The notes below the pieces were generated by a model. That model had not been told where the DNA came from. It ran no database searches and saw nothing but the letters and a program-made list of their open reading frames with translations. The translations under genes were made by a program, and so were the position numbers. 64,000 nt of DNA from Bactericera cockerelli (Eukaryota; Arthropoda; Insecta; Hemiptera; Triozidae), in the NCBI GenBank assembly GCA_024516035.1, contig CM044955.1, positions 57,648,650 to 57,712,649 of the forward strand, written 5' to 3'. Positions 33,539 through 43,645 of the stretch are shown piece after piece (the first letter of the stretch is position 1; each line of letters starts with the position of its first letter).

Positions 33539-36065
33539 GTTTTCATCAATACCAAGTGAGGTATTGATGCTTCCATAGCAAGCTGTTCTGATCTTCCACA
33601 GTTTCATCAATACCAAGTGAGGTATCTCATAGCAAGCTGTTCTGATCTTCCACAGTTTCATCAATACCAAGTGAGGTATCCATAGCAAGCTGTTCTGATC
33701 TTCCACAGTTTCATCAATACCAAGTGAGGTATCCCATAGCAAGCTGTTCTGATCTTCCACAGTTTCATCAATACCAAGTGAGGTATCCCATAGCAAGCTG
33801 TTCTGATCTTCCACAGTTTCATCAATACCAAGTGAGGTATCCCATATCAAGCTGTCCCGATCTTCCACAGTTCATCAATACCAAGTGAGGTATCTCATAG
33901 CAAAACTGTTCTGATCTTCCACAGTTTCATCAATACCAAGTGAGGTATCCCATAGCAAGCTGTTCTTGATCTTCCACAGTTTCATCAATACCAAGTGAGG
34001 TATCCCATAGCAAGCTGTTCTGATCTTCCACAGTTTCATCAATACCAAGTGAGGTATCCCATAGCAAGCTGTTCTGATCTTCCACAGTTTCATCAATTTC
34101 AAAGTGAGGTATCCCATAGCAAGCTGTCCTGATCTTCCACAGTGTCATCAATACCAAGTGAGGTATTCCATAGCAAGCTGTTCTGATCTTTCACAGTTTC
34201 ATCAATACAAGTGAGGTATCCTATAGCAAGTTTGTTCTGATCTTCCACAGTTTCATCAATACAAAGTGAGGTATCCCATAGGAAGCTGTTTTGATTTTCC
34301 CACAGTTTTCATCAATACCAAGTCAGGTACCCCGTAGCAAGCTGTCCTGATCTTTCACAGTTTCATCAATACAATTGGGGTTTATCCCATAGCAAGCTGT
34401 CTGATCTTCCACAGTGTCATAAATTTACCAAGTGAGGTATTCCATAGCAAGCTGTTCTGATCTTCCACAGTTTCATCAATACCAAGTGTGGTATCCCATA
34501 GCAAGCTGTTCTGATCTTCCACAGGGGTCATAAATTACCAGTGAGGTATCCGATAGCAAGCTGTCCTGATCTTCCACAGTGTCATCAATACCAAGTGAGG
34601 TATCCGATAGCAAGCTGTTCTGATCTTCCACAGTTTCATCAATACCAAGTGAGGTATCCCATAGCAAGCTGTCCTGATCTTCCACATGTGTCATCAATAC
34701 CAAAGTGAGGTATCCCATATCAAGCTGTCCTGATCTTCCACAGGACATCAATACCAAGTGAGGTATCCCAAAAGCAAGCTGTTCTGATCTTCCACAGTGT
34801 AAATCAATACCAAGTGAGGTATCCCATATCAAGCTGTCCGATCTTCCTCAGTGTCATCAATCCCAAAGTGAGGTATTCCTAGCAAGCTGTTCTGATCTTC
34901 CACAGTTTCATCAATACCAAGTGAGGTATCCCATGCAAGCTGTTTGATCTTCCACAGTTTCTTTAAATTTACCAAGTGAGGTATCCCATAGCAAGCTGTT
35001 CTGATCTTCCACAGTGTCATCATACCAAGTGAGGTATCTCATAGCAAGCTGTTCTGATCTTCCACAGTGTCATCAATACCAAGTGAGGTATTCCATAGCA
35101 AGTTTGTTTGATCTTCCACATTTTTCATCAATACCAAGTGAGGTATCCCTTTAGCAAGCTGTTCTGATCTTCCACAGTTTCATCAATACCAAGTGAGTAT
35201 CCATAGCAAGCTGCCCCTGATCTTCCCACAGTGTCATCAATACCAAGTGAGGTATCCCGTAGCAAGCTGTCCTGATCTTTCACAGTTTCATCAATACCAA
35301 GTGAGGTATTCCATAGCAATCTGTTCTGATCTTCCACAGTTTCATCAATACCAGTGAGGTATCCCATAGCAAGCTGTTCTGATCTTCCATAGTTTCATCA
35401 ATCCCAAATGTGAGGTATCTCATAGCAAGCTGTTCTGATCTTCCACAGTTTCATCATACCAAGTGAGGTATCCAAGGCACGCTGTTCTGATCTTCCACAG
35501 TTTCATCAATACCAAGTGAGGTCTCCATAGCAAGTTTGTTCTGATCTTCCACAGTTTCATCAATACAAAGTGAGGTATCCCATAGCAAGCTGTCCTGTTT
35601 CTTCCACAGTGTCATCAATACCAAGTGAGGTATTCCATAGCAAGCTTTTTCTGATCTTTCACAGTTTCATCAATACCAAGTGAGGTATCCTATAGCAAGC
35701 TGTTCTGATCTTCCACAGTTTCATCAATACAAAGTGAGGTATCCCATAGGAAGCTGTTTTGATCTTCCACAGTTTCATCAATACCAAGTCAGGTATCCCG
35801 TAGCAAGCTGTCCTGATCTTTCACAGTTTCATCAATACCAAGTGAGGTATCCCATAGCAAGCTGTTCTGATCTTCCACAGTGTCATCAATACCAAGTGAG
35901 GTATTCCTTTAGCAAGCTGTTCTGATCTTCCACAGTTTCTTCAATACCAAGTGAGGTATCCATTGCAAGCTGTTCTGATCTTCCACAGTTTCATAAATAC
36001 CAAGTGAGGTATCCCATAGCAAATTTGTTCCAATCATTTCCAACAGTCTCCCACAGTTTTTCATC
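33539..36065. repeat. 54-bp minisatellite array, about 47 copies
   Basis: The unit (GTTCTGATCTTCCACAGTTT, CATCAATACCAAGTGAGGTA, TCCCATAGCAAGCT) repeats head to tail over 2.5 kb with point changes and many 1-4 base indels. Since 54 is a multiple of three, several frames stay open. On the minus strand one gives an acidic 18-residue repeat (around DETVEDQNSLLWDTSLGI), another a basic one. On the plus strand a frame gives RYPIASCSDLPQFHQYQV. Openness in both directions argues against reading any of them as a gene. The unit indels may be partly assembly error. Confidence 0.9.
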
Positions 36066-36123
36066 GTAAATAACCGTGTTCAGGGCTTCGGACATCTTTA
36101 TTCGTTATATTAAAGTCCCTTTA

Positions 36124-36385
36124 GCCAGCGTCGATGGCATGTTGAATACACCGGTTCCCTTCAGAACACGAAGTTAAGCGACATCCAGCGAGGTTAAGAC
36201 TTGGATGGGTGACCATTCAAATTCTAATTCTCGTGACGCTGGCTTTTTCCCGGCCCCACTCAGCTGGGTGAGGTCAATGTGAGTAGCAGGTTTGTGAGTT
36301 TCCTGCGAATGGAGGGTAAAACCCCCGTCGTGATATGACCATGGCAGTTGAAAGCGACCCTTTAAACCCCCCTTTAAAAAAAAAA
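36124..36385 (+). repeat. Full-length 5S-rRNA-derived SINE with perfect 12-bp target duplication
   Basis: The 5' part (36124-36243) reads like a degenerate 5S rRNA. GCCAGCGTC and GACGCTGGC can pair as the terminal stem; GTTGAATACACCGGTTC, GAAGTTAAGC (A-box region) and CTTGGATGGGTGACC (C-box region) sit where 5S internal promoter elements lie. A body follows (CCCGGCCCCACTCAGCTGGG, GAGGTCAATGTGAGTAGCAG, GCGAATGGAGGGTAAAACCC, GTCGTGATATGACCATGGC, GTTGAAAGCGAC) and an A tail. AAAGTCCCTTTA flanks it exactly at 36112-36123 and 36386-36397, so the boundaries are certain. Transcription by RNA polymerase III from the 5S-type promoter is inferred; this copy may be too diverged to be active. Confidence 0.9.
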
Positions 36386-36821
36386 AAAGTCCCTTTACTT
36401 TTTTTCAGGAATTGTTTCGTGTATTCAGAAAAATGATTTTCAAATTTCCACAAAAATTCAATAAAGGGTAAATACTAGGTACGTAAATTCTTACGATTAA
36501 ACTGTTTCGATAAAGCCAATTTAAAAAAAATTGGTGCAGTGACCCGTTTAAGGGAACACACCTGGATAAAGATCAACCACTGATATTTGTGTTAAGTGAA
36601 ATTGAAAGAGCATATATGATATAGAGATTGAGAGATGCATGGAGTGAAAAAAAAAATACCAGACTATTATTATTGTTATGTAATTGTAAATTTATTGACA
36701 ACAAATTGTTGAATTTAACATAGGTATTGATACAAACATTAAACATTTACAACTAAACACTAAACTAACACTAAATACTTACGACTAGAATTTTAACTTA
36801 GAATTAAAAAAAAAACTAAAA

Positions 36822-38605
36822 CTAACTGACTGGACCAGGCAAGTAAGCACAAGATTGAATAAATTCCTGTTGGGAATAGAAGGCATTCTCAATTAAATTA
36901 CTCTTTTAACTTTGATCAGAATAATCTTCTCTCATCCAAACTTCTTATTTTCCTCTGGAAGGGAATTGTGAGGATACCACTATTGTGTCGGACACTTCTC
37001 TCATACTTGGACGTACTATGGGTTTCGACTTTTACTGTTTCACATTTCTCTGTTCGATACCTGGTTTTGTAAGGACCTTCACCCACCACATCGAAAAGGG
37101 CACTGTTTCTTTTCACGAATGTAGGGCCTCGGGAATATAAAGGGATGGTAAAGTGAGTACATTCATTTCACGGAACCAGTCTCTACATTAGGTAGGGCCT
37201 TTCACACGAACGGATAAATGGACGGATTTGGACCGTACATTTCCAGGATTTTTAAAATTGGACTGTGCGTGTAAATTCAAACTTATCCGTCGTCTTCTGG
37301 ACTGTGAGATATCTATTTGGACCGTGGATCTGAAGAAGTCTGATGTGATGTAAACATTTTGTTTATCATCTAGATCCGTCGGTCGAAATCTGTACATGTA
37401 AATACAAACTTCAAAGTTATGGACTGTTCATATTTGAAAAAGAAGTGTAACAGATCTGGACCGTTGGATCTGATCCGTTTCTTAATTTGTTACACAAACA
37501 TGGACTCTCGGATCGCCTTTCCAGTCCATCCGTCGGATTGGACTAGCAGTCGTGCCGTCAATTTATCCGTGTGTGTGAAAGGCCCTAATGAGCTGTGTGG
37601 GTAGGATCCGTTTTAAATGTTGCGGATTGCTCTTTTTTGTGACACAAGACATGGTCCCAGTGAACTGAGTTTCCACATAGCAAGATACCGTAGCTGAGAT
37701 GAAAATGAAAGTACGCAAAATAGACTGGAAAGAGAGTTTTGTTTGCGACTCTTCCCTTAAGTGAGCGAATGAAAAAACATGCTTTATTGAGTTTTTTGCT
37801 CCAGTAATTTCTGAATTGTAACACCTAAAACTTGACATTAGATACAAAATTTATTTGGTGCCCCAATCATAATTCTGGGCCGTATTATCTCGAGTGTTCC
37901 TATATGAAAACATCATACCAGCGGTCTTCTCTATATTGACCAAGAGCGTTTGCCTGTAACCAATGTTCAATTTTTAAAATGGCGTCATGGGTCAAGTTGA
38001 TGACTTCATCAACTTTTTCGCCTTCAACAAATACTGTAGTGTCGTCTGCGAAAAGCGTTATTTTTTATTGGTTTCATGTAGTGGGCGAGGTCGTTGATAA
38101 AGAGCAAGAACAGTGTCGGAGCGAGACCGATCCCTGGGGGACCCCCGATTTCACGGGTCGCCACTGGATTTTGGTTTAGTGGGGTCATAATTAGCTGACT
38201 GCTAGACTGTTAAGTAACACTGGAGGGAACAGTATCTAATGTCTCATATGAGGAAGGGTCCGACAAGTGGTTATCCTGTGTTGGTATCTCAACTCTTTGC
38301 CACCTATCTTTGAGGTATGTTTCCAAAAGTTTCAAGCCCATTTTGCTTACCCCATAAACTACAATTTGTCCAGGAGGCGTCGAAGAGACACCAGATCAAA
38401 CGCACGGGAAAGGTCCTCGAAAATACCCACTACTTTTTTCTTTTCATCTATGCTGTTGAATTTTTTTGTGTCAAATTATAAATAGCATCACATATTGATT
38501 TTTTAGCTTGAAAACCGAACTGAGAGGGTGAAATGATATTGTGTTTAGCTAAGTAATCATTCATGTTGTAATCATTATTTTTTTGAAGAATTTTGGTATG
38601 AACTG
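36822..38605 (-). pseudogene. LINE reverse transcriptase remnant
   Basis: Reading on the minus strand: SPSQFGF near 38,510-38,535, DLSRAFDLV near 38,394-38,420, GGPQG..LAPTLFLLFINDL near 38,100-38,150, and the catalytic FADD box near 38,045-38,058. Then come a thumb region (LYFAYFH-like VYFAYFHFHLSYGI near 37,690) and a C-terminal ending FYSQQEFIQ..GPVS with a stop at 36822-36824. At least two frame changes occur, one in an A run just before FADD and one about 40 codons after, plus stops and a MITE insertion, so it cannot make a functional enzyme. The endonuclease and first part of the reverse transcriptase are absent. Confidence 0.85.
37193..37587. mobile_element. MITE inserted in the LINE
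   Basis: Terminal inverted repeats TAGGGCCTTTCACACGAACG at the left and the complement CGTGTGTGTGAAAGGCCCTA at the right, with GGATAAATGGACGG / CCGTCAATTTATCC continuing inward. TA is present at both outer edges. LINE coding sequence resumes on both sides (HTAH before, CRDWFREM after, on the minus strand), which proves insertion into a pre-existing LINE. No transposase is present; the superfamily is undetermined. Confidence 0.8.
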
Positions 38606-38855
38606 CGTGGTAAAGGTACAAATGTGAACTGCGTGTTGACTTGGTCATTCGTGGTGTTTGGGAAGCACAGAGGGAGGCATTGTTTGTCATTTGTGTTGTT
38701 GACACACATGTTTCCTGCTATAATTCCCGAAATGTCACGAGTGTCCCGATCGAAGAAGAGAAAATACTTGGATGACAGTGTCAAAAGACCTGTTTATGCC
38801 ACTGGTTACTCCTGTTGACAAAGTTCTGGCACACCAATTTATTTCATCTATCTTT

Positions 38856-39441
38856 AGGGTCTCTGATGCTGGGTGCACAGAGGTGCAACATGCACCACGT
38901 TGCTGCAACATGTGTGTGGTAATTGGAACACTGTTGCAGCAACATGTTGCAGTTCGTGTTCGTCAGTGATCCATTCTGTTTTAATTCAGTAGTAATTCAG
39001 TTGTTGTCAAGATGTCGAAGGAAAAGTTTGTTTTGGCGAGCGCGGTATTTATGTTGATTTATCTTTTATCTGAAAATGATTATCACCCGTCGTGATATGA
39101 CCATGGCAGTTGAAAGCGACGTTAAACCCCACTTAAAAAAAAAAAATGATTATCAACAGTTTCCCCAGCCAGCATTAACTTAATTTTCAATTGTTAAAAT
39201 AATTAATCGAACCTAATCATCGAGAAATTAAAAATAGACTGAAAATATGCTCGCATGTTCGTGTCTATGTTCAGGTGCCGTCCACACACGTGCAACATAG
39301 TAGCAACATAGATCAAAGATGTTCGGTAGAAAATCGACATCTAATTGGATAATCTACGAACATTCATGTTCGTGTTCAGAAGCCGTCCACACAGAGTGAA
39401 TTCATGTTGCATGTTGCACCTTTGTGAACCCCAGACATCCC
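38856..39441. mobile_element. Harbinger-like MITE, probable
   Basis: The ends are inverted: GGTCTCTGATGCTGGGTGCA..GAGGTGCAACATGCA at the left, and at the right the complement of GGGATGTCTGGGGTTCACAA..AGGTGCAACATGCAAC. Internally, CATGTTGCAGCAAC-like motifs recur. A short frame starting ATGTCGAAGG at about 39,011 (MSKEKFVLASAVF..) looks like the start of a deleted gene and is then interrupted by a SINE fragment. The PIF/Harbinger assignment rests on terminal style only. Confidence 0.5.
39086..39142 (+). repeat. 5'-truncated modular SINE with 13-bp target duplication
   Basis: Only the last part of the SINE (CCCGTCGTGATATGACCATG, GCAGTTGAAAGCGACGTTAA, ACCCC) and an A run are present. AAAATGATTATCA flanks it at 39073-39085 and 39143-39155. 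This is a clean 5'-truncated retroposition event with a poly(A) tail, independent of the complete copy at 36124-36385. Confidence 0.85.
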
Positions 39442-39600
39442 AGGCCACCAGAATTCTGTACTATACCTTCATGCTACTGAACTTTAGGGCCTCTGAGCTC
39501 CAGACATCCCAGACCACCAGGATTCTGTACTATACCTTCATGCTACTGAACTTTACGGCCTCTGAGCTCCAGACCTCCAAGGTCATCTGACAAGGCCCAC
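39431..39600. repeat. 69-bp tandem repeat, about 2.3 copies
   Basis: CCAGACATCC recurs at 39431, 39500 and (as CCAGACCTCC) 39569, exactly 69 bases apart. The unit contains GGATTCTGTACTATACCTTC and TGCTACTGAACTTTA. It begins at the right end of the MITE, suggesting that the MITE end took part in its origin. Confidence 0.85.
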
Positions 39601-40189
39601 CACGCCACAATGACGTCTTCTAGATGGACATTGGCCGCATCGATGATTTAAAAGTTTGCACATGAATTGCACAACAACAGGTGCCTGGGGGGCAAAAGTT
39701 ACCAGAGCACCTGATGAAGTACAATCAACATGAAACGTTTCCGCCGCTGCTGAGTAGAGGTGCGGACGACAACTCCTGGAATCAACAGAAACTGGACATG
39801 GGAAGCACATAAAACAACATTTTCTGTAAACAATAGGTGCTTCACTAGATAGATAATCTGTGGGTTTTCATAGTAAATTGAATGGGTGAGTAGAAGTGCT
39901 ATGTTGAAAATCCATTATTTTTTGTTGTTGTTGCAGAATAACATACAATGTACCCTTTTCTATCATCTCGTTGAATATGAAGGAGAAATACCCCCTACAA
40001 CTATGGACAGAAATCATTTTAGAGTGGAGGAAACCTTTATCATCTACAGCATAGTAATGTAGTATTATTGCTCTCCTGAAAAGTCAATTTTTAACATAGC
40101 ATGTTCTTCTACTAACCCATTCAATTAGTGGAATATTAACGTGTGCATAATTAGCCGTGGGTATAAAAGTATAAACAGGAAACTGGATG

Positions 40190-41035
40190 TGGCAGAAACC
40201 TGGACATGAGAAATCTATTTTCAAGTCAAATTTACCTCTCTGTAACAGAAAATAACCAACCTTTTTACAAGAAAACCTTGCATATAAGAGAACGATTTTC
40301 AGATCAAATTTACCTCAGTATAAGGGAAAAAAACCTCTATACCGTCGAACCTGTAAAACGATTTTCAAGTCAAATTTAATTATTTAACTCTCTAAGAGAA
40401 AATAACCAACCTTTTTACAATCAACCTTTTTTTTACCTTTTTGTACATAAGAGAACACTTTCCTCGAGATCTCTTATATCCAGGTTCAACTGTAGATTTT
40501 CAGCGCACACTGGACATGAAAACCTTGGATATAAAAGAACTCTGTATAAGGGAAAAAGACCTCTTTACAGTCGAACCTGTAACAGATTTTCAAGTCAAAT
40601 TTACCTCTCTACAACAGAAAATAACCAACCTTTTTACAAGAAAACCCTGGATATAAGAGAACAATTTTCAAGTCAAATTTACCTCTCTCTAAGAGGAAAT
40701 AACCAATCTTTTTTACAAGAAAACCTTTTTTCCAAGTCAAATTTGCCTCTCTATAACAGAAAATAACCAACCTTTTTACAAGAAAACCTTGGATATAAGG
40801 GAACGATTTTCAAGTCAAATTTACCTCTTTATAACAGAAAATAACCAACCAACTTACAAGAAAAACCTTCAGGTCCAATTTACCTCTGTATAATGGAGAA
40901 AGACTTCTTTACAGTCGAACCTGTAAAACGATTTTCAAGTCAAATTTAACTCTCCATAACCTTTTTATTACCTTTTTGTATATAAGAGAACGCTTTCCTC
41001 AAGATCTCTTATATCCAGGTCCGACTGTATATCTT
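40190..41035. repeat. pogo-like MITE with internal tandem expansion
   Basis: A unit of roughly 70-80 bp (GATTTTCAAGTCAAATTTAC, CTCTCTATAACAGAAAATAA, CCAACCTTTTTACAAGAAAA, CCTTGGATATAAG) is repeated with variants about nine times. TACAGTCGAACCTG occurs at 40,340, 40,565 and 40,910 and the complement-like ATATCCAGGT(T/C)(C/G)ACTGTA at 40,490 and 41,015, as inverted ends. Similar ends bound the shorter element at 42377-42512. The pogo/Tc1 grouping is by terminal style only. Confidence 0.6.
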
Positions 41036-41159
41036 CTCAGCGCACACTGGACGTGGAAAATTGCAGCCCATGACGCCCACACAGGGACCTGGGAGGGAAG
41101 GGGAAGGCACTACGTCATATTCTGGAGCTGGGAGCCGCGTCAGCGTCAATAAAGTGGGA

Positions 41160-41300
41160 AGTCTTACGTTGATCCCGCCCTTCAGTTAGGACATGATATT
41201 ACCTACTTCTTTCCTATCCTCTTTTTCTGCATTAGTTCAATATTTATACCTATAATTTATACATATACTGAAACTTTGTGATTTAAAATGAGAAGAAGAT
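41160..41300 (+). mobile_element. LINE 3'-end fragment
   Basis: TTGATCCCGCCCTTCAGTTA, GGACATGATATTACC and the T-rich untranslated stretch match the LINE ends listed at 29719-29905 and 43468-43645. The hairpin region is incomplete. Confidence 0.5.
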
Positions 41301-41552
41301 GATTATAAGTATGTAAATAAATATATTTCAAGTATTTGTTGAAAAAAAAAAAATACCTTCTGTATTTTTGCAACCAATATTTCTATTAGTCTCTCATAAA
41401 AAATTGAGATATTTTTTTTAAAAGATGAGTCTTTCATAGCCTGAACGAAGTGAGTGTCTTTGGGCCTATAATTGGGCCCAAAACAGGTATTAATGTTAAG
41501 ATAAGCCAGACTGTCGCTCAAGATGGGCTAATAGTGATTTTTTCTAAAAGTC

Positions 41553-41830
41553 GAGCTTTTCACAGTTTTATTTATTTCGTAGTCATGAAACAGGAGCAAC
41601 TGTAGATGCTTGTGGTCTGTGTTGTAGCTTGCCCATCCCGTAGTATATGCCTCCCATCTGATGGGCGAGAAGTGAGACAATACCTACCATTTAGGTTGCT
41701 GGGTCAACACGAGCGCACCGGAAGATATATCCCTTACAAACAACTGTAACCAAATTAAGAATACAAATTTTCGTCAGTACGGGGGATCGAACCCGGGATC
41801 TTCCCATGACAAGCGAGGCTTAACCACTGA
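41553..41830 (-). repeat. SINE A (tRNA-derived), reverse copy
   Basis: GAGCTTTTCACAG, GTAGTCATGAAACAGGAGCA, CCCATCTGATGGGCGAGAAG, GATATATCCCTTACAAACAA, CGTCAGTACGGGGGATCGAA (B-box complement CGAACCC) and CAAGCGAGGCTTAACCACTG are in the reverse order of 14983-15270. This copy is cleaner than the ones before 20 kb. Confidence 0.8.
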
Positions 41831-41854
41831 TAAAAAATAATCCGAGATTCTATC

Positions 41855-41985
41855 TACCACCACCCCACCCAGGCTGGGTGAGGTTAATGGAGGATAACAC
41901 CTCTGTCCTGATCAGGACGTTAAAACTAAATCGTTGGCGTTAGGAAGAGCATTGAGCCGTAAAAATCGTTCTCCACCCTATGAAC
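41855..41985 (+). repeat. Modular SINE body with GGCGTTAGGAAG tail
   Basis: CCACCCAGGCTGGGTGAGGT and TAATGGAGGATAACACC lead to CAGGACGTTAAAACTAAATC, then GTTGGCGTTAGGAAGAGCAT and TGAGCCGTAAAAATCG. This is the same tail variant as at 12100-12200. Much of the central body is deleted. Confidence 0.55.
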
Positions 41986-42110
41986 CTCAACCACAAGGTT
42001 GAACAATGCCTTTATTTTACATGCATATAATGTATCAATAAAGTGAAATCTTCAATATAAACTCTTTTTTGTATCACCAAGATAGTGGAAAAGCCTAAAA
42101 TAATAATAAT

Positions 42111-42315
42111 CACACTTCAGTGGAAGGTAACCACCAGGAGAGGTTATATGCTTAAAGCGTTTTCTACCACCTAACTCTCAGAGTCTTATTATTATGTGAT
42201 CATATACACTCAAATAAAGGATAAATTCATTAATTGGGTGGGATTTGAATCAACGGATCCCTACGCTACCTGGATTGCCAGACTAGCGCCTTGACCACTT
42301 GACTACCAATGCACG
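42111..42315 (-). repeat. SINE B (tRNA-derived)
   Basis: CACTTCAGTGGAAGGTAACC at the left with an AATAATAATAAT tail, CTAACTCTCAGAGTCTTATT in the middle, and GGTGGGATTTGAATCAACGG plus GACTAGCGCCTTGACCACTT at the right. Head and tail are complete. Confidence 0.8.
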
Positions 42316-42376
42316 GTAAGGCTAGGTTTATGAGATGGTGGTCACTCATTGGTATTGAAGTGTTATGTTTAAATAT

Positions 42377-42512
42377 ACAGTCGAATCTGAATATAATAGA
42401 AACCTTGATATACATCATAAGGAGAATGATGTCCAGGTCCCATTTACCTCTCTATAACTTTTATAAGAGAAAACAATTTGCGGTTCTTTAGAGTTCTCTT
42501 ATATCCAGGTTT
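42377..42512. mobile_element. pogo-like MITE, short copy
   Basis: It starts CAGTCGAATCTGAATATAAT and ends CTTATATCCAGGTTTGA, the approximate complement. Internal CATTTACCTCTCTATAACTT matches the units of the array at 40190-41035. A SINE C copy follows almost directly. Confidence 0.6.
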
Positions 42513-42514
42513 GA

Positions 42515-42668
42515 AGTTATCATATTTGTGTTAATCTGGTTAATCACGTTCGTGATATCACAATTACTAAAAACTCGCTCTACTAAATCTACGCTGACAC
42601 CGGGACTTGAAGCACCGACCTCGAGGCTACAAGTCTGGCGCCTTATCGATCAAGCTACTGAGGTCAGT
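42515..42668 (-). repeat. SINE C (tRNA-derived)
   Basis: Plus-strand order TTATCATATTTGTGTTAATC, CGTTCGTGATATCACAATTA, CTACGCTGACACCGGGACTT, then GGCGCCTTATCGATCAAGCT and ACTGAGGTC. TTAATCTGGTTAATCACG contains a small duplication. Confidence 0.75.
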
Positions 42669-42727
42669 GGTTTGACTGTAGTATCAACAACAACAACAAA
42701 AAGAAGTTGTATAGTGATGGAAATATA

Positions 42728-42913
42728 ATATCGCCTTATTTGTACTGCCCGATTAGGACTTTCAAGTCCCCATTATTCCAGCAGTAAGCCCAAGACATAT
42801 TTTGTGGTAAAAATCCCAAATGTTAGGTAAACTTGTCATGTCACGGTTGGGTTTCGAACCCACGACCTCTGGATGCACAGAGTGCCGCCTTAACTACTGA
42901 GCTACCGGGACAG
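42728..42913 (-). repeat. SINE D (tRNA-derived)
   Basis: Left end AATATCGCCTTATTTGTACT, then GCCCGATTAGGACTTTCAAG, CCCATTATTCCAGCAGTAAG, GTTGGGTTTCGAACCCACGA (B box complement) and GAGCTACCGGGACAG (A-box end) at the right. Confidence 0.8.
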
Positions 42914-43467
42914 GACTATTCCTGGTAGTGGAAATTTTCTATCCGAAAAAACACTCACCTCCAACCTAAATACTTGGAGGCCCGAAAAACAGTGTTGTCT
43001 CCTGATCAACCTTATCAGTCCAGGGGTGACTCATCTCTGTTATCAGCTCAACAGGGTCGGTATGACGGGAGGCGGATATGGAGAGGAAGGCATACACTCG
43101 TGCGAGAACGTCAACTCTCTGTGGGTTTCATGAGCAGCTCATTGTGGGTTTTATGAGCAACTCATTGCGATATGTGGCAATTGTGGCACCCACCAGGCGC
43201 GGGCAGTGAGAAAATGTTTTGGGGGTGCTGCCAGATAAACCAGACTAAAATAGGGTCGCTACTTTTTTTTACTTTAGTAATAATTATTATAAACTGGTTG
43301 GGGTCCCACAAGAAGAGCCCCAATTCTCACACGACCTCTATTAGATCTATTGTGACCATGACCATACTTTTGTAATAGTTTATTAATTTTATTTTCTTTA
43401 TGAAGAAACATTTATACAAAGGGTACTTCTCCTAAGCTTTAAGGCTTTCTAAATTTTTTTCATAGCG

Positions 43468-43645
43468 TTTTTGGGTTGGAAGAGATTGCCACAGGCAATA
43501 ACAACGCCCTTCAGGTAGGGCATTAGCTTCATTTTTTTTTCTTGTTTCTTGTTCAATCTATTTATTTTTTTCTTTATAATTTCATTGTATTTTACTGTAT
43601 ATATTTTTGTCTTACCTAAAAAAGCATACTATAATAATAATAGTG
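43468..43645 (+). mobile_element. LINE 3'-end fragment
   Basis: GTTGGAAGAGATTGCCACAG, GCAATAACAACGCCCTTCAG, GTAGGGCATTAGC, TTGTTCAATCTATTTATTTT and ATAATAATAATAG at the end. It has the hairpin and microsatellite tail in the same arrangement as 29719-29905. Confidence 0.65.

Larger units (their letters stand above)
36660..38605 (-). mobile_element. 5'-truncated CR1/Jockey-like LINE
   Basis: Minus-strand LINE copy with the second half of the reverse transcriptase, the C-terminal region and a 3' untranslated end closing in AATAATAATAG-like repeats at about 36,660. It begins abruptly inside the reverse transcriptase domain, the usual result of incomplete target-primed reverse transcription. A MITE at 37193-37587 interrupts it. 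The superfamily (CR1/Jockey-like clade) is inferred from motif style. Confidence 0.8.

Noticed and set aside
33539..36065. Regular 54-bp array considered as a CRISPR array
   Set aside because: There are no distinct spacers; the whole unit repeats, no cas genes are nearby, and the context is animal.
36124..36243. 5S-like sequence considered as a functional 5S rRNA gene
   Set aside because: It is diverged from 5S, continues into a SINE body with A tail, and sits between target-site duplications.
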